From NCBI GenBank assembly GCA_905183005.1, contig CAJJDO010000019.1, positions 354,008 to 418,007 on the forward strand: a stretch of DNA of 64,000 nucleotides, in the 5' to 3' direction. A program made the position numbers and the translations under genes. Numbering within the stretch: position 1 is the first letter of the stretch; every line of letters begins with the position of its first letter. The DNA is from Paramecium pentaurelia. Taxonomy: Eukaryota; Ciliophora; Oligohymenophorea; Peniculida; Parameciidae. The notes below the pieces were generated by a model, which worked only from the letters and a program-made list of their open reading frames with translations, did not search any database and was not told the DNA's origin. Positions 36,923 to 46,116 of the stretch are shown piece after piece.

Positions 36923-37800
36923 ATGGTAAATTTGATTGTGATAATTCTTTTAGCCAAAAGCTCCAAAGACATCCAAAGCAAAGAAGACTTAAAAGAAAGT
37001 AGCAGATAGAAAGAAGAACCCACTCTTTGTTAAAGAGGCCAAAAACTTCAGAATAGGAAATGATGTCCAACCAAAGAGAGATTTATCAAGATATGTTAGA
37101 TGGCCTCGTTATATTCTTTTACATAGATAAAAAAAGATTTTATTGCAAAGAATCAAAGTACCAGCAGCCATTCATTAATTCAGCAAAACACTCGACAAAA
37201 ATCAAAGTATTTGTATATTTTATTTTAAGGTTCAAAGGTTTATGCTCTTTTAAAGAAATATGCCCCAGAAACTAAAACTGAAAAGAAATAAAGATTAGTC
37301 AAAGCTGCTGAATCTAAGGCATAAAATTAGAAAACAGATAGCAAGAAAGTGACTGTTCTAAAATTCGGATTAAATCATGTTACTACATTGGTTGAAACAA
37401 AGAAAGCCAAATTAGTTTTGATTGCTTATGATGTTGATCCAATTGAATTAGTTGTTTGGCTTCCATAATTATGTAGACGTTAAGAAGTCCCATTTGCCTT
37501 TGTTAAAAGTATATCAATATACAATTATAAAAGATAAGGCTAGATTGGGAGCATTGGTACACTAAAAGACTGCAACTTGTGTAGCATTGACTGAAGTAAG
37601 AAAAGAAGACTAAGCAGAATTCGACAACTTAGTAATAAATTAATATATTCTAGGCTCGTGATTTGAGATAACACTATAATGAAAATCATGAATTATTAAG
37701 AACTATTGGAGGTGGTTAAGTAGGAATTAAATCAAGACATCAATAAGAAGCTTTAAAGAAAGCATTAGAATTGGAAGAACTTAAGAAGACAAGTTAATGA
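36923..37800 (+). CDS. RPL7A: Large-subunit ribosomal protein eL8 (L7a)
   Basis: Ribosomal protein eL8 of the 60S subunit. Family motifs: NPLFVKEAKNFRIGNDVQPK, RDLSRYVRWPRYILLHRQ, RIKVPAAIHQFSKTLDKNQ, YAPETKTEKKQRLVKAAE, VTTLVETKKAKLVLIAYDVD, PIELVVWLPQLCRRQEVPF and KARLGALVHQKTATCVALTE. Introns: 36926-36953 directly after the ATG, 37207-37229 (ending AAG), one after FVKS and one after FDNL. The L30e-like RNA-binding core is complete. The stop is TGA at 37798. The spliced length of about 255 residues matches the family. Confidence 0.95.
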
Positions 37801-37980
37801 TCAAACATATCAAAATATAATATAAAATAAGAGAATTGTAAATAAATACTCCTAATTCCTGTTATTAATTTTCTAATCTATTTCTAAATTTAGGTTTACA
37901 ATTTCTTATGAAAATTATTTAAAGGATAAATTTTGTATATATATATACAAAAAAATAATACTAATGAAAATATGATTAAA

Positions 37981-38670
37981 TCAAGCTGATGAAGAATCTG
38001 AATCTGTCATTACTTTTTTATATCTTCTTTTTTATTCTATTTCATCATCTAAAGCTTCTTCTAATTCTCCGTTTTCTATTTTTTTTAATTTTCTTAAAAT
38101 ATCTTTTTTCAATTCACAAAGATTGTTTATCTTTTCTACTGTTGTAAAATTACCTTCCAAGATTTCATCATGAGAAAGAAATGAAGTTTATGAATTAACA
38201 TGATATCTGGGTAATTTAATTAAAACAATATCAGCAGGACTTATGCCAAACTAGAAAATAATTAAAGAATACATTCTTTCTGTTTTCATCTATTCTCTTC
38301 TTCCTTTCTTCTTAAGTCATATTATCACCTGTATTAATAATTGAATTGTTCTTTCTAAATACATTCTTTTTTTGCATATTATGTAAATACACTTTCTTTA
38401 GATCAAGTGACAATCCCATAAATTCACCTAAACTCTATTACCCTAATAATCTTTAGGTTTGCATATATATCTATCCTATACTCTTACCAGGTAAACACTC
38501 AGAGTTTATAATTTTGCGCCATTTTCCTATGCCAAACTTCATAAGCGCCAAGTTCAGAATCTCCACTTCTTTCATTGTCCATCCTTGAATATTAAAAATA
38601 TACAAGTACCTGGTGATAATGTATAATTCCAAAGACTTTATGACTAATGGTGTACAATTTATTTAGACAT
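37981..38670 (-). CDS. SANT/Myb-domain DNA-binding protein
   Basis: A protein of about 210 residues. Exon 1 reads MSKQIVHHQSQSLWNYTLSP and is joined by a 26-nt intron (38584-38609) to GWTMKEVEILNLALMKFG, IGKWRKIINSECLPGKS and QTQRLLGQQSLGEFMGL. The spaced Trp residues (WNYTL, GWT, GKWRKI) mark a SANT/Myb helix-turn-helix; the LPGK and Q-x-Q-RLLGQQS blocks suggest a specific conserved subfamily. A 22-nt intron near 38270 restores the frame before FGISPADIVLIKLP. The C-terminus is Lys/Glu-rich, ending VMTDSDSSSA. Its start codon is only 10 bp from the divergent coiled-coil gene. Confidence 0.72.
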
Positions 38671-38680
38671 TAAATTTAAT
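38671..38680. promoter_or_regulatory. 10-bp gap between divergent start codons
   Basis: Only ten A/T bases separate the ATG of the minus-strand SANT gene (38668-38670) from the ATG of the plus-strand coiled-coil gene (38681-38683). Any shared or separate promoter must overlap the coding sequence of one or both genes. No core-promoter motif is visible. Confidence 0.55.
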
Positions 38681-40164
38681 ATGTAACGATAGCCAACAAA
38701 AAAGAGTTTTTCATCTAATAAACGTAGTGATTCTGGAAATGAAAGAAAAAGGAGTGTTCATAATGACTCATCTTTTAATCATAAGGGTGATGAAGAATTA
38801 CGTGATGTAGTCAATAAATTATAATTCAAAATTTTGAAAAAAAATGATCATTTAACTAAAATGAAAGAAGAAATCATTGAATTATAAGTATAATGGCAAG
38901 AAGAAAAAAGAAATTGGTAAAATGAAAAATGTGCACTTGAAAGATAAGCAGACTTTTATAAAGAGAATGTGTATGAATTTATTATAATCATTAGACATGC
39001 AGAAAGACTTAATAATCAAAAATTATAGATTTAAATTGATAAATTAACATAAATGTTAACTGATTAATCTAAAATAAAATAACATTTTGATACAAACACT
39101 ACTTTAGAAAAAGTAAGTGGATAATTAAATTAAGAAATTGATATATTATAAAAAGAAATAGGAACACTTAGAACATAAATAACATTATTAGAAAATAAAT
39201 TATTAACTAAAGAAGAAACTATTTCAGAATAATAAATTAGAATCTAAAAATTAAAAAAGAAAATGGATTAATAATTATAAGTTCAGTTAGAAGAAAAAAT
39301 GATTGATGTTGATAAATAAAAAAAAAGAAGTGGAGAAATTAAAGAAAGAGTTTCAGAATTAGAATTAAAACTAAAGAATTTAAGTTTAGAAAGTGAAAGA
39401 ATTAAAAAAGATAATAAGTTTCTTTAATAAGAAAATGATTAATTAAGAATTTAATATGAAAAATCGAGTAGATTAATTCCATAATTAGAAGAATAAAAGT
39501 AATTTTATTAATTTAATCTTTTTTTAGCAAAAGATTAGAAATAGAAATAAATGATTATGAATAATAATTTGAAAAAATGAGTAAATAGATACGAGATCTT
39601 AATAATTAATATGCAAATGAAAAATAATATGGTCAATCTCATAATGAAGAACTTAAAAAAAAGAATGCTTAAATTGATAATATAGAATAACAATTTAATG
39701 AATAAATTAGATTATTACATGCTGAATAAAGATAAAATACATTTTTAAAAGAAGAAATGGAAAAATATAAAGAATAATTAGAAAGATTACAAAAATAATC
39801 ATAATAATTAACTGATGCATAACATAAAGATATGGATATCTTAGAAGCTAAAATTGAAAAAATTAGTAAAGAAATGATCAAATTAAGAGAAGAAAATAGT
39901 ATTTTAAAATCACAATTATCAAATCAAAAAAAAGAAAATTCTTAATATATTGATACTATTGATCAATTATAAAAATAAATTAGAGATTTAAAAGCTAAAA
40001 ATAAAATATTAGTTTAACAACATGATGATTTAGATGCAAGAATTAATTAATTAGCTTAAATGAAACAATAAAAAACCACTAAAGTTAGAATATAAGATTC
40101 TGATTTTAGAAAGAAAATGGCAAAGCTTGAACATTCTGATAGTAGCAGTTCCTTTTCTGATTGA
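38681..40164 (+). CDS. Long coiled-coil protein
   Basis: A protein of about 480 residues with a basic Ser-rich N-terminus (MQRQPTKKSFSSNKRSDSG) and then almost continuous coiled coil (LKKKMDQQLQVQLEEKMID, IKERVSELELKLKNLSLES, MSKQIRDLNNQYANEKQYG, LEAKIEKISKEMIKLREEN). One 29-nt intron at 39499-39527. It ends KLEHSDSSSSFSD before TGA. The 3' part, from 39368 on, is repeated almost exactly at 40419-41231. It is likely a cytoskeletal or basal-body scaffold by composition only; no named family recognised. Confidence 0.72.
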
Positions 40165-40180
40165 ATTAATTAATATAAAA
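39368..40180 (+). repeat. 813-bp near-identical direct repeat, copy 1
   Basis: This segment of the coiled-coil gene recurs at a constant offset of 1,051 bp with no insertions or deletions that I could find, covering the 29-nt intron, the stop codon and about 16 bp beyond. By eye the copies differ at a few percent of positions. Confidence 0.9.
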
Positions 40181-40416
40181 ATAATGTTAATAATTTATAT
40201 TATTAAAAGATATCATTATTAATAATTTAATTTTTATGAAATATTCAATTGTAATTTATCAATTTTTTAGTTTGGTAGCAGTTAATTTGTGTCTAAGATT
40301 AGGATATCTTTACATAAAAATATTTAAAAATGGATTTGCTAACATTTAGATTCTTCTTTAGGTGCATAACCCCCTTTATTAAATCCTAATATTAAAATTT
40401 AAATGTTTTTGATTTT

Positions 40417-40417
40417 N
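40417..40417. other. Ambiguous base N at the edge of the duplication
   Basis: The only N in the window lies directly before the second copy of the repeat. This is what a joined contig end or closed gap looks like. Confidence 0.9.
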
Positions 40418-41215
40418 GAAACTAAAGAATTTAAGTTTAGAAAGTGAAAGAATTAAAAAAGATAATAAGTTTCTTTAATAAGAAAATGATTAATTAAGAA
40501 TTTAATATGAAAAATCAAGTAGATTAATTCCATAATTAGAAGAATAAAAGTAATTTTATTAATTTAATCTTTTTTTAGCAAAAGATTAGAAATAGAAATA
40601 AATGATTATGAATAACAATTTGAAAAAATGAGTAAATAGATAAGAGATCTTAATAATTAATATGCAAATGAAAAATAATATGGTCAATCTCATAATGAAG
40701 AACTTAAAAAAAAGAATGCTTAGATTGATAATATAGAATAACAATTTAATGAATAAATTAGATTATTACATGCTGAATAAAGATAAAATACATTTTTGAA
40801 AGAAGAAATGGAAAAATATAAAGAATAATTAGAAAGATTACAAAGACAATCATAATAATTAACTGATGCATAACATAAAGATATGGATATCTTAGAAGCT
40901 AAAATTGAAAAAATTAGTAAAGAAATGATCAAATTAAGAGAAGAAAATTGTATTTTAAAATCACAATTATCAAATCAAAAAAAAGAAAATGCTTAATATA
41001 TTGATACTATTGATCAATTATAAAAATAAGTTAGAGATTTAAAAGCAAAAAATAAAATTTTAGTTTAACAACATGATGATTTGGATGCAAGAATCAATCA
41101 ATTAGCATTAATGAAACCATAAAAAACAACTAAAATTAAAATATAAGATTCTGATTTTAGAAAGAAAATGGCTAAACTAGAACGTTCAGATAGTAGCAGT
41201 TCCTTTTCTGATTGA
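40418..41215 (+). pseudogene. 5'-truncated second copy of the coiled-coil gene
   Basis: The sequence begins in mid-gene right after the N and runs to an intact TGA at 41213, with the 29-nt intron conserved. There is no start codon or equivalent of 38681-39367 upstream. Differences from copy 1 include synonymous changes and a few replacements (for example Ser to Cys and Ile to Val), plus KLERSDSSSSFSD in place of KLEHSDSSSSFSD, and there is no frame damage. That argues for a real close paralogue whose 5' part is missing here, or for a misjoined contig, rather than an old pseudogene. Confidence 0.7.
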
Positions 41216-41231
41216 ATTAATTAATATAAAA
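40419..41231 (+). repeat. 813-bp near-identical direct repeat, copy 2
   Basis: Partner of the segment at 39368-40180; see the entry for copy 1. Similarity stops abruptly at the N on the left and fades about 16 bp past the stop codon on the right. Confidence 0.9.
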
Positions 41232-41454
41232 TTTTATGAAAAATTTATCATATTTAAGAATATTTTTAAATTAATACATATTTTAAAAATTATTAAATTT
41301 GATGGATTTAACTAAAAAACCTTCAATTTATATTTTAATATAACTTAGATCAAATAGTATTCTTATCTAATGATTAAACCCAAATTAATCTTTTAAAACA
41401 AAAATGATGTAATATATTTAAATAATATACTCAAAGCTTATATAAATTTCAAAT

Positions 41455-44400
41455 TCAATTAATATAACACAAATCACAAATTTAACAAAGTTTTCCTTTT
41501 TCAGAATATAATGCTTTATCAAAAAGACATTAATAAAAGCTTTATTTTTTAATGATAGTCAAATTATCGGCAAATAAAATTTTAGACCCTTATATTAAAT
41601 AATCTTCTTCAAAGTCAATTTAATACTCATTTCTTTATGATTACTCGCAATTTTTTAAGATCTAGAATGTTAATTATTCAATACTTTCTTTACGTTTTCA
41701 ATAACTTCAATCTTAGCATAAGCTGATCCTTATGGAGCCTTTTCTAATAGTTTTAACAAATATTTAGCTACTTAAGCTCCAGTCAAATGATTCTTATGTT
41801 TATAAGCTAAACTCATAGCTGCCCTTAAAGTAAGAGAACGATGTATTGGTTATAAATCACACATAGCCATATAACAAGCTAACTCAATTTGTCTTGAAAC
41901 ACTTTAGTCTTTCTTTTAAATTTCGCAATTCATAGCCATAATATAATTTAAACAGATAGGAATAATATCTATATTCTTATCATAAAATAAAGCTTATCTC
42001 AATAAAGTTTTAAATGTAGTCAAGGCATCTTAAAATTTGCCATCAGTAGTTTATTTGTATCCTTATTTTAAAAGAGTTTAAGAAATTCTATTGAAATGCT
42101 ATTTATCTAATACAGATGATATCATTTAAGGAGCAGCCTAAAGGAAAGGTATTTAACTTATATCCATAATTGAACCTAGACATAATTATTTCATATAATC
42201 TTTGCACAAATTAAGATTGGTTACATTTTTTGTAGATTTTAATGTTTATTAACATTATTAGAATTATTCAGTAACTATCTATTCGGCAGGTGATAAAACT
42301 ATTTTGTTATAAAGTAGATTGTACCTTTTTTATAATCAGGATATCCATATTACAAACTTTTATAATCTAAAGTTGCTTAATTTAATTACATTTCTAGTAG
42401 TTCTTATTCATTTATTTCCCATTAGCAATCTTCAAATGTTTCTTCTTTATCTTAATTTTCTTAACTTTCTATTTTTTGATCATCTTTTTTAATTTTAGAA
42501 TTATTATTATTCTACTTTTCTTAATTTTCTGATGATTTTTCTTATGATTTCTGATTTCTTTCCTTAGTTTCTTATTCTTCTACTATTAATAAATTATATT
42601 ATTAATCTTAATCAACAAAATTATGAGGCCAATTTATAGAAAATAGAGGATGTTATTTAGATTTGATAATCTAATTAGAAGGTAATAAGGTTTCTGGTGA
42701 TAAAGCTTACAACCATTCTAAATCTTCAGAATTGATGAATTTTTTATCATATTCCAATCCATGAACTAATTTGCTGAGATTGGCTATATGATTCAATTTA
42801 CAATCCTATAAAAATTAAATTCTTTAATTAATATTTCCAAGGTGTAATAATGTTTAGAATCGAGTATTATATTCGTTTTATTCTTTGGCTATTGTACTTA
42901 ATACATTCAGCTTTTCAGTTTAACCAGTGATTGTATAGAGAAAAGACAATTATTAAGAGGATCTCAATTTTTATTAACAAACTTCTACTATATTATGATT
43001 GCCCTATCTCATGGCTTCTTCAGAAAGTTATTGATAACATATAGGATTCTTTAAGTCATCACATGTTCTATACGAGAGTTCTAAATTATTTGAAGATAAT
43101 GCTAATTAAAATTTAGCTCTTTTGTCATCAACTAATTAATAAGCAATCATTGAAAATCCCTTTTAATATAGATATGATGTAATCAAATCACCCATTTTCT
43201 TATGTGTTTTTAAGAAGTTTTATATATATTTAATGTTTTTATCCATCAAGGCTTATTTAAAAAGCATTTCAGAACAATCAAGATTCATATTTAATAATTT
43301 ACCAACATTATTCATGTAAAATAATTTATATTTTTCACCTTATTTATCTATTGGTTATTGTAATTATATTAAATATGGAACAGTTTCCATAGTTCCAAAT
43401 ATTCCTGAATCACCATTGATTAACAAATATTTTATGTGAACTTTGGTTGAATATATTATAATATTTTATGTTCGACTTAAAAATAATACTGATTTAATAT
43501 TTATTGATTCTGAAATCTAAGTAACTCTTTAAAATGATTTTGTAAATAGATAAATAGACTTTTTAGTTTATATCATAACATATGTATCGTTTGTTAACAC
43601 TTTTTTCATATTATTAAATTCTATTGAACAAGGAATTTAATATATTACTTAATTAGCCACAGGATCTAATACATTTATCATTTAATCTGTATAAAAGATT
43701 GCTTTGCCTCCTTAAAAAGGAAAGAGTTTATCTGCTTTATGGCCTAAAGCTGTATGAGAATCAACTTCAAAATTATAAATTTCTATTTCAGAATTTTCTT
43801 TCGACTTTAAAATCTTAGATTTTCCAATGAAAATTGCAGTCTTACCCAAAAAGATTTAACTGATATTAGTTTAACATTCAAAAATCACATATTTACATAT
43901 TCCTCTTTATTTATTATGAGAGTTTTGTTTTAATCTGACTAAAAGTTAGTTTTTGCTACTTTCATAAATATTTTATTAGATGAACTCAATATTATCTTAT
44001 AATAGATTATCTGATATTAAATTTGAAATTTCTTAGAAATTCTTTATTATTTTCTCTTAATTATTTTATAAATCTATTAATTTAATTTATTTCTTGCTCC
44101 CAACAAATAAATTCTTATTATCCACTAAATCAATTGCAGGTCTATTTTTAAATAATGTAAATATATATAAAGCAGAATCACTTCCTCCTGCAAAATAATT
44201 ATTATTCTAATGAACAGCACTAACCCAAAATCTATCTAATTCATAATTAGTAAAACAGTCAATTTCTATTTTCTTTTTCGTATCCCAAAGTCTAACTGTG
44301 TTATCTTCTGAATTAGATATAAAGTAATCTCCAAATGGATGAAACATAGCACTACTAACATTATTCTATAATTATAATAATAATAAAAATACATTATGAC

Positions 44401-45159
44401 CCATATAAGAATCAATCTCAAATCCTCTTGAATCATTAAATTTCCAAACTTTAACTTTTTTATCATCTGATGCTGATAATATTAAATTTTCAGTTTAATT
44501 AAATGTACACCAATTTACACCTTGATTATGTCCTTCTAAAATTTATATTAATTCTAATTCATTTTGTTATTCATTTAGAACCTTTAAATTTAATTCAATA
44601 TTTTACATTTTTTTAAGTAAATCTTTTCTTTAATTATGCAATAGACCATAATCGTATAGTCTAATCTAAAGAACATGTAATTAAAAAGTCTTTGGTTGGA
44701 TGAAATTCACAATGCATTACATAATGACTATGCCCTGTTACTATGGCTATCATTTGTCTTGATTGATAATTCCATATTCTAGATGTTTAATCATCTGAAG
44801 CTGATACACACCAAGGTAATTCTGGATGGAAATGTACACATCTTACAAAATCTAGATGGCCACGCAATACAAATTAACATTTTTTTGTTTTGTAATTCCA
44901 AACTCTTACAGTAAAATCATCTGAGCCTGATACAAACAGACATAAAGATTGATGAAACTAAACTGATCTCACAGGACCTTCATGCTCAATAAATTCTTCA
45001 ATTGTCTGATTGTAATATTAACCATATTTTTACTCTTCCCAATCTATAATCTATCATTTAAATTGTTCCAGAATGTAATCCAACAAGTAACCAGGGTTAT
45101 TTTGTATGAAATGACAATCCTTTTATTCTCTCTGTTTTCTTGTGAAATTTTACAATCAT
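41455..45159 (-). CDS. COPA: Coatomer subunit alpha (alpha-COP)
   Basis: The alpha subunit of the COPI coat, which drives retrograde Golgi-ER transport. The N-terminal WD40 propeller starts MIVKFHKKTERIKGLSFHT, with LHSGTIQMIDYRLG, EHEGPVRSVQFHQSLCLFV, GHLDFVRCVHFHPELPWCV, SASDDQTSRIWNYQSRQ and TGHSHYVMHCEFHPTKDFL. The C-terminal domain reads LACYMAMCDLQPIHRSLTLR, AAMSLAYKHKNHLTGAQVA and, after a 23-nt intron, KNCEQSQRNEYQIDFEED, DKALYSEKGKLC. A 28-nt intron joins DYRLGR to TIEEFIEHEG. Without the C-terminal intron the reading would end about 100 bp earlier. Size of about 1,200 residues matches the family. Confidence 0.94.
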
Positions 45160-45608
45160 TTATTTTTAATTATTTATTAATATTCTGAAAATTATTTATT
45201 TTATATAAAACATACTCAATACAATAATTATTTATACTCAACTTTCATTAAAATTTGATGATAGACATAAATAAGCCTTCTATTTTTTTAATTTTTATGG
45301 AATCTATAAAGTTGAATTAAATTTGATTTAAATTCTAAACTACACTCTTATTTCTTTGAAAAGTATAAATACAAAGTTTCTTTATAAAACCTAAATCATA
45401 AAAAAATCTAGATTTATCATTAGTGATTATTAAACATAAATATATATATATATATGAATCTATAAAAAATGATTATAATATATGATTATGTGTTTAAAAG
45501 CAATGTCTTAGAAAATTAATTATATTTTTAACTTAGATTTTAGTTAAAAGAATAACTACAATATAAATATAGCGATTAATAAACCACTTTATATTATCAC
45601 TTAATGTA
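45160..45608. other. Intergenic, no gene seen
   Basis: About 450 bp between the alpha-COP start and the ISCU stop (both minus strand). AT-rich with a TA run near 45440; should contain the alpha-COP promoter. Confidence 0.4.
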
Positions 45609-46089
45609 TCATTTTTCTTACTTTTCTGTTGCTTAATTATTCTTGGATTAAAGATCTTCTATTGCTTTTTTGATGGCATCTTCTGCAAGCATACTACAAT
45701 GCAATTTTACAGGAGGCAACTTTAAATAACTTGCAATATCAGAATTCTTGATGTTGTAAGCATCTTCCAATGTCATACCTTTAAGAATTTCTGTAGCATA
45801 AGAACTAGAAGCTATGGCTGAACCACAACCAAATGTCTTAAAATTAGTTTTAGGTTTATAGAATTACTTTAAAAACAGCTTATTCAATAGTTTTACCATC
45901 CTTTCCTACTTAGATTTGTAGTTTCATAACATCTCCACATGCTGGTGCACCTACCAATCCTGTTCCAACCTTTGGATTGCTTTTATCAAGTGATCCTACA
46001 TTTCTTGGGTTTTCATAATGATCTATAACATTTGGATGATAAGAAAAGCGAGGAATAAATTATATCGATCGTTTAAGAAGAGTTAACAT
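45609..46089 (-). CDS. ISCU: Mitochondrial iron-sulfur cluster scaffold ISCU
   Basis: Scaffold on which the mitochondrial ISC machinery builds Fe-S clusters. The N-terminus MLTLLKRSIQFIPRFSYH is a basic amphipathic presequence, followed by the conserved DHYENPRNVGSLDK. The three cluster-ligand Cys are present: GAPACGDVMKLQIQV, TFGCGSAIASSSYATE and KLPPVKLHCSMLAEDAIK. The Asp of ACGD and the LPPVKLHCS chaperone-binding motif (HSC20/HSPA9 site) are intact. A 31-nt intron ending AAG lies before TFGCGS. The stop is TGA after QEK. It is divergent from the phosphatase-like gene with only 27 bp between start codons. Confidence 0.96.
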
Positions 46090-46116
46090 AAATAATAATA
46101 ATTTAAATTTTTTATT
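46090..46116. promoter_or_regulatory. 27-bp gap between divergent start codons
   Basis: ISCU (minus) and the phosphatase-like gene (plus) start 27 bp apart. The spacer is AT-only with AAT repeats. The two must share a tiny promoter or initiate inside each other's coding regions. Confidence 0.5.

Noticed and set aside
39669..40932. Two very similar 70-residue minus-strand frames (39669-39881 and 40720-40932)
   Set aside because: They are the reverse reading of the duplicated coiled-coil gene and have no coding support of their own; their similarity reflects only the repeat.
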